This document shows positions 1 to 8,700 of a stretch of 29,336 bases of DNA, piece after piece; within the stretch, counting starts at the first letter, position 1; every line of letters begins with the position of its first letter. The notes beneath the pieces were generated by a model that was given only the letters and a program-made list of their open reading frames with translations, was not told the origin of the DNA and searched no databases. This DNA is from Gemmatimonadota bacterium (GTDB lineage: Bacteria; Gemmatimonadota; Gemmatimonadetes; Gemmatimonadales; GWC2-71-9), in the NCBI GenBank assembly GCA_003221085.1, contig QHUD01000122.1:1-29336 (forward strand), read 5' to 3'. A program made the translations under genes and the position numbers.

Positions 1-836
1 CAGAAGCGTTGCACCCCCTCGGACGTGGCGAGCACGAAGTTGTTGTCCTGGTTGGGGCGCAGATGATGTCGGCTGCGCATCACCCCCTCCGCGACTTCCA
101 TGGCCTCGCGCATCTCGCCTTCGGACTGTGCCTTCACGAGCAAGGCGTCGAGCACGCCGGGCGGGTTCACGAGGTTCTGGGCGGGCGACATGGCCGGCAC
201 GACCACGAAGCGATCGAGCGGAAATCCCAGGATGCTGCCCTGCTTCTCGACCACGCCGATCACCCGATAGGCCACCCCACCGATCCGCACGCTGCGATCG
301 AGCGGTGTCCGATCGACGAACAGTCGCTTGGCCACGGCGTCGCCCAGCACGGCCACCGGTACGCCGGAACGGTTCTCCTGCGAGGTGAACGCCCGTCCGA
401 CGGCGATCCGCAGGTTCTTGATGTCGAAATACCGCTCGCTCGCGGTGACGAGCTGGATGTCCCGCGCTTCCTTGCCGCCGTAAAAGACGGAGCCGTTCTC
501 GTCCGACTGCCACGCGGTGACGACGGGCATGGTCAGCGCGGCGTTCACGGCCTCCGCGTCGCTGAACTTGATGCGGGGGCGCCGCCGCCACGCGCGCCAC
601 ACCGAATCGGGCACGTTCGCCGCGAACATCGGCCGCCGTCGCAGCTGAAACGTGTTCACCCCGTACAGTGTCTGAGCGAACTTCTCGGTCATGTAGCGGT
701 TCACCCCGTTCACGATCGACCACGCGGCGATGAGCGAGGCGACGCCGATGAACACGCCGAGCAGTGAGAACCCGCTCTTCAACTTCTGGGCACGGATGGT
801 ATGGAGTGCGAGCCGGAAGGCCTCGAACACCGGCAT
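1..836 (-). CDS. MacB-like ABC transporter permease (FtsX family), C-terminus cut by window edge
   Basis: The reading frame is open from the ATG at 836 to the window edge, giving 278 codons of the N-terminal part. It starts MPVFEAFRLALHTIRAQKLK, followed by a hydrophobic stretch (SLLGVFIGVASLIAAWSIVNG, residues about 24-43). That is the usual first transmembrane helix of MacB/FtsX permeases. The large periplasmic MacB_PCD-like domain follows, with DAEAVNAA, TASERYFDI, GRAFTSQEN, VAVLGDAVAKRLF and YRVIGVVEKQGS, all typical of the family. The remaining three helices lie outside the window. The ATG directly abuts the TAA of the ATPase (TAAATG), so the two are translationally coupled. In this family the permease pairs with the ATPase, and the periplasmic adaptor and TolC channel complete a tripartite exporter or mechanotransmitter. 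The substrate cannot be told from sequence. The call is firm for the family and open for the function. Confidence 0.9.
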   Translation of the reverse strand, partial: MPVFEAFRLALHTIRAQKLKSGFSLLGVFIGVASLIAAWSIVNGVNRYMTEKFAQTLYGVNTFQLRRRPMFAANVPDSVWRAWRRRPRIKFSDAEAVNAALTMPVVTAWQSDENGSVFYGGKEARDIQLVTASERYFDIKNLRIAVGRAFTSQENRSGVPVAVLGDAVAKRLFVDRTPLDRSVRIGGVAYRVIGVVEKQGSILGFPLDRFVVVPAMSPAQNLVNPPGVLDALLVKAQSEGEMREAMEVAEGVMRSRHHLRPNQDNNFVLATSEGVQRF

Positions 837-1574
837 TTAAGCGGCCTGGCGCTGGTCGGTGGCGATGAGTCCGTCGCGCAGCGTCACGACGCGGGCCGCG
901 TGCGCCGCGATGTCGTGCTCGTGGGTCACCATCACAATGGTCTGGCCCTGGCGATGCAGCTCGGCGAACACGTGCATGATCTCGCCGCTCGTCGTGGAGT
1001 CGAGGTTCCCGGTGGGCTCGTCCGCGAGCAGGATGGACGGTTGGTTGACGAGGGCTCGCGCGATGGCAACGCGCTGACGTTGCCCGCCCGACAGCTCGTT
1101 CGGCCGGTGCTCCATCCGGTCGGCGAGCCCCACGCGCTCGAGTGCGCGCACCGCCTGGGCACGCCGCTCGCGCGCGCCGTGTCCCGCGTAGATGAGGGGC
1201 AGCTCCACGTTGTGCAGCGCCGTCGCGCGCGGCAGGAGATTGAAGGTCTGGAACACGAACCCGATCTCTTTGTTGCGGATGCGGGCCAGCGCGTCGTCGT
1301 CCAGGTCGGAGACCTTCTGGGCGTTGAGCCAGTACTCGCCGGACGTGGGGGTGTCGAGGCAGCCGATCAGGTTCATCAGGGTCGACTTGCCGGACCCTGA
1401 GGGACCCATGACGGCCACGTACTCGTTCTTCTTGATCTGCAGGCTCACGCCTTGCAGCGCGCGGACCACCTCGCCCCCCATGTCGTACTCCCGCGTGAGC
1501 TTGTGCGTGAGGATGACGATGTCGGGCAGCGGCGTGTCGCCGGTGCGGAACGCCTGAAGCGCGGGCGCCGTCAT
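837..1574 (-). CDS. ABC transporter ATP-binding protein (MacB/LolD type), native start inside the fused ORF
   Basis: This is the ATPase as it would be translated from its own ATG at 1574: 245 residues, the normal length for the LolD/MacB-type class. Walker A is GPSGSGKST, the Q-loop is FVFQTFNLLPRATALHNVELP, the ABC signature is LSGGQRQRVAIARAL, Walker B is ILLADEPTGNLD, and the H-loop is VMVTHEHDIA. All catalytic parts are intact. It powers the MacB-like permease encoded immediately downstream (TAA directly followed by ATG). Listed apart from the fused frame because ribosomes could start here even if the fused product is also made. Confidence 0.85.
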   Translation of the reverse strand: MTAPALQAFRTGDTPLPDIVILTHKLTREYDMGGEVVRALQGVSLQIKKNEYVAVMGPSGSGKSTLMNLIGCLDTPTSGEYWLNAQKVSDLDDDALARIRNKEIGFVFQTFNLLPRATALHNVELPLIYAGHGARERRAQAVRALERVGLADRMEHRPNELSGGQRQRVAIARALVNQPSILLADEPTGNLDSTTSGEIMHVFAELHRQGQTIVMVTHEHDIAAHAARVVTLRDGLIATDQRQAA

Positions 1575-2768
1575 GGCGTGGCCTTCTTCTTCGCCGAGTC
1601 GGCCGCCTGCTTCATAGCCGCCAGTCAACTCGAAATACTCGTCCCCGGCGATCCCGACCCGCACTTGCCGGAAGTTGGCCGCGCCGTCCTTCACCACGAA
1701 CACGCCCTCCGTCTCCTTCTTCTTCCGGGCGGAGGCCGTGTCCGCCGGGCGGCTCTCGGTCGGCCCCGGTTTGTTCTCGCGCACCGTGAGGGCGATGATC
1801 GGAATCGACAGCGCCTGTGTGCGCGTGTCGGTGACGATCCGCGCCGTGGCGGACAGATCGGGGCGGATGTCGGTAGGCGGCTTGTCGAGCGTGATCTCGA
1901 CTTCGTAATCCACCGCCCGGTCGTTCTGGCCGGTGGCCGCCGAGGTGGCGTCGCGGACGCTCGAGTTGGACACCTTGGTCACGCGGCCGATGAAAACGGT
2001 GTCGGGGAATGCGTCAATCGAGACCTCGACGGAATCGCCGAGGTGCACGCGCACTACGTCTGTCTCGTCCACCTTGACCTTGGCCTGGATCACCGACAGG
2101 TCGGAGACGGTCAGCAGCAGGCCGATGTCCTTCGAGAAGGTGCTCGGCACCGCGACCTCACCCTCTTCCACCGCGAGCCGCGTCACCCGACCCGTCATCG
2201 GGGCGATGAGCGTCGTCTTGCGGAGATTGTCGCGCGCCGATTGCGCCGCCGCGCGCCCCTGTTCCACCTGGTGCTGCGCAGCGTTCAGGTTGGCCTCGGC
2301 GATGTCGAACGCCGTCTGCGCTTGCTCGAGCTGCTCCTGCGAGATCAGGTTGGGGCTCTGGGTCCGGAGGTCCTTGGTGCGCCGCAGCGCGCGCTCAGAC
2401 TGGTCCAGGTTGGCCTTGGCTTGCACGGCCGCCGCCTGCGCCGAGGCCATGTTCGCCGCGGCCTGCTGCAGGTTCGCCTGATAGATCGTGGGGTCGATCT
2501 GGATCAGGAACTGGCCCTCCTTCACGAAGTCGCCTTCCCGTACCGCGATCCTCGTGATCCGTCCCGTGATGTCGGCCGAGACGTCGACCTTCTTCTTAGG
2601 CTGGATCTTGCCGCTCGCGGTCACCGCGGCCACCAGGTCGCGCCGGCCCACGGTCTCGAACCGCACTTCCTGGCCGCGATCCCGCCGCGCGCCGGCGCTG
2701 ATCGCCACGATCGCGACGATCAGCACCGCCGCACCCGCACCCACCAGCACTTTGCTTCGTTTGGACAT
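837..2768 (-). CDS. Fused ORF: HlyD/MacA-type periplasmic adaptor running in frame into MacB-type ABC ATPase
   Basis: One uninterrupted 643-residue frame holds two normally separate proteins. Residues 1-about 380 are an RND/MacA-type adaptor: an N-terminal signal anchor (VLIVAIVAISAG), a biotinyl-lipoyl half (VSADITGRITRIAVREGDFV), an alpha-helical hairpin rich in Ala/Gln (about 90-185), the second lipoyl half (LIAPMTGRVTRLAVEEGE) and beta-barrel/membrane-proximal domains. The barrel stops abruptly after EYFELTGG. About 15 odd residues (YEAGGRLGEEEGHA) follow, and then the ATPase starts at residue 399. In the other frame the same DNA encodes MKQAADSAKKKATP-stop, which looks like a native adaptor tail, with its TGA overlapping the ATPase ATG as ATGA. 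So a deletion that was not a multiple of three seems to have removed the C-terminal adaptor segment and fused the two genes. A sequencing or assembly error is the main alternative. The gene lies between tolC and the permease and belongs to one operon. Confidence 0.8.
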   Translation of the reverse strand: MSKRSKVLVGAGAAVLIVAIVAISAGARRDRGQEVRFETVGRRDLVAAVTASGKIQPKKKVDVSADITGRITRIAVREGDFVKEGQFLIQIDPTIYQANLQQAAANMASAQAAAVQAKANLDQSERALRRTKDLRTQSPNLISQEQLEQAQTAFDIAEANLNAAQHQVEQGRAAAQSARDNLRKTTLIAPMTGRVTRLAVEEGEVAVPSTFSKDIGLLLTVSDLSVIQAKVKVDETDVVRVHLGDSVEVSIDAFPDTVFIGRVTKVSNSSVRDATSAATGQNDRAVDYEVEITLDKPPTDIRPDLSATARIVTDTRTQALSIPIIALTVRENKPGPTESRPADTASARKKKETEGVFVVKDGAANFRQVRVGIAGDEYFELTGGYEAGGRLGEEEGHAMTAPALQAFRTGDTPLPDIVILTHKLTREYDMGGEVVRALQGVSLQIKKNEYVAVMGPSGSGKSTLMNLIGCLDTPTSGEYWLNAQKVSDLDDDALARIRNKEIGFVFQTFNLLPRATALHNVELPLIYAGHGARERRAQAVRALERVGLADRMEHRPNELSGGQRQRVAIARALVNQPSILLADEPTGNLDSTTSGEIMHVFAELHRQGQTIVMVTHEHDIAAHAARVVTLRDGLIATDQRQAA

Positions 2769-2786
2769 GGCAGTCGGATCCCCCGG

Positions 2787-4262
2787 TTACCGCAACGGCT
2801 TGCCGACCGCGGCTTCGAGCGCGGCCACCGCCTTGTGATAGTCATACACGGCGTTGATGTAGTCGGTCTCGGCACGCAGCCCCGCGACCTGCGCGTCGAG
2901 TAGCTCGAAGAACGTCCCCGAGCCGACGCGGTAGCGCTCCGTGGCGAGCTGCAGCTGCTCGCGCGCGGCGGTGCGGTTCGTGTCCTGAATGGCGATCGTC
3001 TGGAACGCCGTCTCGAGCGTCAGGTACGCCTGGCTCACATCCGTCTGCACCTGGAGCGCGCGCGCCCGTACCGATTCCTGCAGATCTTGCTGCTGCGCCT
3101 TGGCCTGCGATACCAGCAGCGGCTGATGGAAGTTGCCCCACAAGGGGATCGAGACGGTGAGCCGCGCCTGGAACGGCTGCGGCGTGAAATGGAACGGATA
3201 GCGGCTGTTCTGGTCGCGGAGCGCCTGCTCCTGGGCGGCGGTGTTCGCGAGCACGGCACAGTTGAGGGGAGTCTGTCCCGTGTTCAACCACGCCGTGTTC
3301 TCGTAGGCACACGCCAGGGAATCGGTTTGCGCGCTCTGTCGGATCGCCCCGAGCGTCGGATTGATGTCGGAGAGTTTCTGCGTGAACCCGGACCAGCCGG
3401 CCGACAGCGCCACCGAGGGGCCCCAACTCGAGGACGCCGCCTTCACACCCCACCCCGCGGCGCCCTCGCGCTCGCGCAACGCCTTGAGCGAGGGGTTTTG
3501 CTGCTCGGCCATCCCGAGCAGATCGCCCAACCGCCAGGTCGGGGTCTGGACGCTGAACGTGTCCGTGAGCTGCACCGTCCCCAGGTCAACCGGCGCCGAC
3601 ACGCCGATCTGCTGGAACAGCCGCAGCTTCTCGACCTGCACGGCGGTGCGCGCCCGCAAGAGCGACACCTCAGCTGCGCCGCGCGCCACCTGCGCCTGTC
3701 GCACGTCAATGAGAGACGCGCGACCGACCTCGTAGCGCGCCTGCGCGAGCTTCAGGAACTGCTCGTCGTGGTCCAGCTGTTGGCGGGCCACTTCGGCGTT
3801 GTCCCGCGCCTGCAGCACCGTCAGGTACTGCTGGGTCACCGCGGTCGCGAGATTCGTCTCTGCGCCGACGACGTCCGCCTGCGCCGCGTTCAGCTGCGCC
3901 TGCTTGAGCCCCGGCTGGCTCAGCGTCTGGCCGTTCAGCGTCCAGTCGAGCAGGAAGGTGTAGTTCGAGGACCACGTCGAGACGCTCTGCGAGAAGCTCG
4001 ACGTCAGGAAGTTCTGCTCGCCGGGGCCGGCATAGGTCACGCCCGCCGACGCGGTGAGGTTGGGAATCCACAGACTCGACCACGCGTTCCGCACACCCCA
4101 GGCCGCCGGCGAGCGGTCGTGAATCGTCTGCCGGTAGGCGGGATTGTGCTGGCGGGCGAGTGCGATCGCGTCGGCGAGAGAGAGCGTCGCGGGGACGGGC
4201 TGCTGGCTGATGGCGAGTAACGGGCAGACGACGAGCCCGGCGGACAACAACAGAAGCCTCAT
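2787..4262 (-). CDS. TolC-family outer-membrane efflux channel
   Basis: This 491-residue protein has the normal TolC-family length. It has an N-terminal signal peptide (LLLLSAGLVVCPLLAISQ, likely cleaved near residue 20). It then shows two repeated OEP halves: LSLADAIALARQHNPAYRQT at the start of the first, and GDLLGMAEQQNPSLKALRER opening the second. Long amphipathic helices have the usual RYEVGRASLIDVRQAQ and RYRVGSGTFFELLDAQV motifs near the end of each half. The two halves are separated by an unusual Asn/Cys/Gln-containing insert at about residues 300-345 (LACAYENTAW, LNCAVLANTA). It is the outer-membrane exit duct for the adaptor and ABC pump encoded 18 bp downstream on the same strand, in the order tolC-adaptor-ATPase-permease. 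A TAGATT box 72 bp before the ATG is a likely promoter. Confidence 0.92.
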   Translation of the reverse strand: MRLLLLSAGLVVCPLLAISQQPVPATLSLADAIALARQHNPAYRQTIHDRSPAAWGVRNAWSSLWIPNLTASAGVTYAGPGEQNFLTSSFSQSVSTWSSNYTFLLDWTLNGQTLSQPGLKQAQLNAAQADVVGAETNLATAVTQQYLTVLQARDNAEVARQQLDHDEQFLKLAQARYEVGRASLIDVRQAQVARGAAEVSLLRARTAVQVEKLRLFQQIGVSAPVDLGTVQLTDTFSVQTPTWRLGDLLGMAEQQNPSLKALREREGAAGWGVKAASSSWGPSVALSAGWSGFTQKLSDINPTLGAIRQSAQTDSLACAYENTAWLNTGQTPLNCAVLANTAAQEQALRDQNSRYPFHFTPQPFQARLTVSIPLWGNFHQPLLVSQAKAQQQDLQESVRARALQVQTDVSQAYLTLETAFQTIAIQDTNRTAAREQLQLATERYRVGSGTFFELLDAQVAGLRAETDYINAVYDYHKAVAALEAAVGKPLR

Positions 4263-4334
4263 GGCGATCCTTGGACTAGTCGTTAGGACGTCCCCTCATA
4301 CGCGGCGTGCCGCCGCAAGTTTCGGGACGGGACG

Positions 4335-4363
4335 AATCTAACCCACTGGCGGGCCGAGCGAAG
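4335..4363 (-). promoter_or_regulatory. Candidate promoter of the efflux operon
   Basis: Read on the minus strand, a TAGATT -10-like hexamer (4340-4335) lies 72 bp before the tolC start, with a weak -35 (CTTCGC, 4363-4358) 17 bp upstream. A similar TAGATT hexamer precedes the short lipoprotein ORF at 22605. No other promoter-like sequence is seen between the two genes. Confidence 0.35.
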
Positions 4364-4365
4364 CG

Positions 4366-5031
4366 TCAGGAAGCAGGGGCTCGCTCTGCCACAAGCCGGC
4401 GTGACGGGATCTCGACCTTCGCGAGCCGCCCGTCGGCCCCGAGCCAGAGGTGCACCAGGCGGTTCTCCCCCCCCGTCACCGTGACGTGCCGCAGCGACGC
4501 CGAGTCGCGGTTGAGCGTGGTGGTTTGGATGCCGAGGTCCTGCACCGTCAGGACCTCCCGTCGCCCGGCGCGAGGAAACACCGCGGTCACCGTCACCGGG
4601 TGTGGGCGGCCCTGCCAGGCGACGGGAAGGTAGAGGGCGTACACCGAATCGTCGACCACTGCCGCGGGAGGCGGGGCGGGGAATTCACGGGCCCGCTCGG
4701 TGCGGCGGCCCAGGAGGCGGACGACGAACCGGCCGCGCGTCAACTGCCCGAGGATCCGCAGCGGCTCGCGCGGGTCGGCGACGGTGTATTCCAGGCTCAC
4801 GGGACTCGAATCGGGGCCGAGCTCGACGATCGGATCGAGCACCACCACCGGGCGACTGCGATCGTAGCGGATGGTCGAGGCAAGCGTCCAGCGGGTCACG
4901 CCGGCGCCGGTCCGAACCGCCGTGAGGCGGAACGGCTCACGCGCGATCTCGACCGTATCCTCACGCACCACGAGCGTCCCCTCGTCCACGGGATTCTGGA
5001 GCACGAGCAGGGCGAGCAGGAGGGCGGTCAC
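4366..5031 (-). CDS. Exported protein of unknown function
   Basis: It encodes 221 residues from a GTG start at 5031 that overlaps the TGA of the creatininase gene by four bases (GTGA), so the two are coupled. The N-terminus (TALLLALLVLQNPVDEG) is a short signal peptide. The rest is rich in beta-strand-forming segments (LVVREDTVEIAREPFRLTAV, RFVVRLLGRRTERAREFP) and contains no cysteine. The end, HLWLGADGRLAKVEIPSRRL, resembles the last strands of periplasmic or lipid-facing beta-sheet proteins in which an unfolded substrate ester is built back in. I recognise no catalytic motif. Pairing with a hydrolase suggests a periplasmic partner role, but this is only inference. Confidence 0.7.
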   Translation of the reverse strand: MTALLLALLVLQNPVDEGTLVVREDTVEIAREPFRLTAVRTGAGVTRWTLASTIRYDRSRPVVVLDPIVELGPDSSPVSLEYTVADPREPLRILGQLTRGRFVVRLLGRRTERAREFPAPPPAAVVDDSVYALYLPVAWQGRPHPVTVTAVFPRAGRREVLTVQDLGIQTTTLNRDSASLRHVTVTGGENRLVHLWLGADGRLAKVEIPSRRLVAERAPAS

Positions 5032-5747
5032 GGGACGGGCACTCCCAGTACTCGCGTCGCGACGCGGTCGTAAATCATCTTATATAGCCGCTCGCCCTTC
5101 TCCCGCGTCGCGATCGACGGCCGTCCGAGGGATCCCGGGGATCGCTTGGGAAGCGCGCCGGCGCTGGTGCGCAGGTAGCGCGTCCGCTGCTTCTCCGGGA
5201 GCACGAAGTCCTGGGCGCGGTCCATGCGGACGAGCGTCGGGGCAATGTAGAGCAGCAGGGACGTATCGAGCTCGCTGCCGTGCATCGGACCGTCGGCGTC
5301 TTCGAGGTCATCACTGAAGTCCAGGGCGAAGACGTCGACGGTGAAAACGCGGGCCTGGCGAGTGCGCAGGGTGGACAGCGCCTCCTGATGCGGGTCGTGG
5401 CCGTGAGCGGTCAGGATGATGAAGCTCTCGACCCCCGCCTCCTCCCAGGATCCGAGCAGGTCGTTCATCCAGCGGTGCAGCGTCTTGCGGCGGACGGAGG
5501 CGTTGCCGGGGAAGGGCCGCCCGGTGGCGGTGTTCACGCCATATTCGATCGTGGGGGCACGGAGGATCTCGAGCGCCTCGGACAGGTCGTCGGCCAGGCG
5601 CTCGACGATGATGGTGTCGCAACCGAGCGGGAGGTGGGGACCGTGCTGCTCGCACGTGCCTACCGGAACGAGGAGGCGCGCATCGCGCTCGAGAATGAAT
5701 CGCACCTCGTCGGGGACGAGGGTCTTGAGGTGCAGCGGCGCGCTCAC
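5028..5747 (-). CDS. Creatininase-family metal-dependent amidohydrolase
   Basis: It encodes 239 residues from the GTG at 5747; creatininase-family members are about 230-270. The motif LVPVGTCEQHGPHLPLGCDT (residues about 27-46) carries the Glu, His and Asp that bind the two metals in this family. FPGNASVRRKTLHRWMNDLL and the later GSELDTSLLLYIAP, with its conserved acidic residue, also fit. The usual NGHGGN motif is replaced by TAHGHDPH, so one part of the metal and substrate site differs from the textbook form. The upstream frame extends much further but is only the antisense of the sensor-kinase gene. The substrate is unknown: family members open cyclic amides (creatinine) or formamide groups in cofactor biosynthesis. 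The next gene starts within its stop codon. Confidence 0.85.
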   Translation of the reverse strand: MSAPLHLKTLVPDEVRFILERDARLLVPVGTCEQHGPHLPLGCDTIIVERLADDLSEALEILRAPTIEYGVNTATGRPFPGNASVRRKTLHRWMNDLLGSWEEAGVESFIILTAHGHDPHQEALSTLRTRQARVFTVDVFALDFSDDLEDADGPMHGSELDTSLLLYIAPTLVRMDRAQDFVLPEKQRTRYLRTSAGALPKRSPGSLGRPSIATREKGERLYKMIYDRVATRVLGVPVP

Positions 5748-8700
5748 GTCGCGCTCGCCGGCTGCGCCGCCACCATCGCGGCCAGCGAGTGGCTGCACGG
5801 CGGCGCGGCGGGCTGGGCGTGGGCGGCGGGCGCGGTGGGGGTCGCCGTCACGTTGCTCGCCGTCCGGAGCTTCCGCCGGCCCTCCCTCCGGCTCGTGGGC
5901 CCGGCGGCGCTGGCCCTCGCCTGCCTCATCCTCGGCGCCACGCTGGTGTTTGGCGTGCTCGAGGTGCGGCGGATCGAGTGCTGCTGGCCCGACGTGCGCG
6001 CGGGACGGCTCTCGCGCGATTCGTCCGAGCTGAAGCGTGCGCTGTCCGCCGCCGTCGCCGAGGCGCGGCGGCTCGCGGAGCGCGGCATGACCGCGGCGTT
6101 GCTGCCGCGCGAGGCCGCCTTCGAGCGGGTGGGGGACGCCATGCACTCCCGTTCGTCAGCGCCGGGAGTGGAGCGGGGAGTCGTGATCCTCGCTCCCGAC
6201 GGCGAGCCCGTCGTCTGGGCCGGCCGGCACCGGTTCGTTCCCGCACGGGATACCGCCGAGTTGCGCGCCGTCATCACACCATTCTACGTGTCGCTCGAGG
6301 CCCGGCGCCAGACGCTGGACGGCGGGAGTGCGGTGGGGACCGTCCTGCTCGATGCGGTGCCGGCGGCGCCCGATCGAGGCCGGGCACTGAGTGCGCGGCT
6401 CGAGGACGCCTACGGTGTGGCGCTGCGGTTCTACACCCCCGGTCTCGCACCGCACGACCCGGATGTCTTCGACTACTGCCCGATCTCCTGCGAGCGCGGG
6501 GACACGCTGTTCAGCGTCCAGCCGGTCGCACCGGCCCAGGGCGACGCGAAGCTCGCCGCCCTGCGCGGCGCGACGCAGTACGCCTCGATCGCTCTCGTCG
6601 CGGCGCTGCTGGTCGCGTGCCTGGTCGCGCCGCCGGGCCGGTGGCGCTGGCTCGTCGTGGCGGTCGCCGCCTGGTGCGTGGCTCGCGCGCCGATCGGTTC
6701 GTCCCTGCACATGGCGGAGCTGTTCTCGCCGGCGGTGTTCTACCGCCCCGTGCTCGGTGTGTTCTCTGCGTCGGCCGGCGCGCTCCTGGTGGTGGGCGTC
6801 GTGGCCCTCTGCGCCGCCAGCGCCCTCTGGCGGCGAGGAGTCGAGCGGCGCTGGTGGAACCTCGTCGGGGCGGCCGCGCTCGTCCTCGCCGCGCCGTACC
6901 TCGTGCGTTATCTCGGCCGGGGCATCGCGCCGCCGGCGAGCGGCGTGGGGTTCGCGCTGTGGATGTCGTGGGAGGCCGGGGTCGCGACCGCCGCGATGGC
7001 GCTGGTGCTCGCGGCCGCGGCGCTGGTACGCGGTGCGAGCGAGCCGCGGCGCGTCCCGTGGGTCCTCCCCGCGGCGTGTGCGTGGGCGGCCCTCGCCGCG
7101 CTGGCAGGGCTGTGGCTGTGGAGTCCGTACGGTGCCTGGCCCGAGTGGTACACCTTCGTGTGGCTCCCCGCCTTGGTAGGTGTGCTCGTGCCGGCGCCGC
7201 GCCGATGGGCCGTCGTCGGCGTCGCGACGGTGGCCGGGACCGCGGCTGCACTCGTCACCTGGGGCGCGGCGGTGGAAGGTCGTCTCGGTCTCGCCGAGCG
7301 GGACGCTCAGGGACTGGGTCGTGCGACCGACCCCCGGGCCGTGTCGTTGATGGAGCGCCTCGGAACCGCTCCGCCCGCCCCGCCGCCTCGCACCGCGGGC
7401 GACCTCTACACTTGGTGGCTCGCCTCCCCGCTCGCAATCGACGATTACCCGGCGAGTCTCGCGGTGTGGACGCGGATGGGCGAGCCCCGGGCGGAGATCC
7501 GCCTGGCGAGCGTGGACCTGCCGTCGTCCCTGGTGGCGGCCTTGGTCCGCTCACCCGAGACCGGTCGTGGCCCGCGGGTCGAGCGGCTGGATCGAAACCC
7601 GGGCGTTCACTACGTCCTCGTGCTGCCGCTCGGCGGGGCGGGCGGGGACGTGCTGACGGTGGGCGTCGGGCCGCGCACCAGGCTCATTCCCGCGGCGCGC
7701 GTCGCGCGGTTTCTGCAGGGGGCGGCGGGTGTCGAGCCGCCGTACCGCATCAGATTGTCGCCGCCCGCGTCGCCGACGGCCACGCCGAGTGCCCGGGTCA
7801 TCTGGACTCGGACAGGTTGGTCGGCGCGGGGGGAGCGCCGCGCAGAGCTGCCGGACGGCCTGCACCACGTGCACCTGACGGTCGACTTGCGGAATCCGTG
7901 GGCACTGCTCGTGCGCGGGGTCTTGGTAGTCGTGGTCGATGCGGGCATCCTCGCGTGGTGCTGGATCGTGAGCCTGCTCCTCGCCGGCGGGTGGCGGCCA
8001 CGGCTGCCGTCCGTGCTCGCGGCGCTGCGGACGAGCTACCGCGCGCGGCTGACTGCGGCACTCGCGGGGTTTTTCGTGGTGCCGCTGTTGGCGCTCGCGC
8101 TGTGGAGCTTTCAACGACTCCGTGACGACGCCCGCCAGGACGGCGACCTGCTCATCGCGCAGACGCTGCGCGACGCAGCGGCCACGGCCGGCGCCCTCGA
8201 GTCAGGGCGTCCTGCCGTGGTCGGCGGATCGGTCGTGGACCTCGGCCACCGGCTCGACGCCGATCTCTGGCTGTATCGGGACGGCCTGCTAGCTGGCGCG
8301 AGCGCGCCGGTGCTGGGGGAGCTCGGGCTGGTCGATCCGTTTCTCGCACCGGATGCGTTCGTGCGGCTCACGCTCCGGGACGAGCTCGAGCTCACCACTG
8401 ACGGTCGCACGGCCGGCCGCTCGATCCGGGTTGGCTATCTGGTCGTGCGCTCGGAGTCGCCCCAAGTCCAGGAGATCCTGGCGGCCCCGCAGCTGCTCGA
8501 CGACGAGCGGGTGCGCCAGCAGGAAGAAGATCTCGGGCTGGCGCTGGTCGTCGCGACCCTCGTCGGGCTCGTCGCGGCCGGTTCGCTGGCCGGTCTCGCG
8601 GCTGGAGGGCTGGCGCGTCCGGTGGCGGCCCTGAGCGAAGCCGCCGGCGCCGTGGGGCGTGGAGCCCCGCTGCCCGCGTTCCCACCCGGAGCGCCGCGGG

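Noticed and set aside
1452..2903. 483-codon plus-strand ORF opposite the adaptor gene
   Set aside because: Arg/His/Gly-rich shadow translation typical of antisense frames in GC-rich DNA; no motif.
5280..5729. Open frame upstream of the sensor kinase (would add 150 residues)
   Set aside because: It is antisense to the creatininase gene, whose motifs are clear, and its translation has no domain or signal character.
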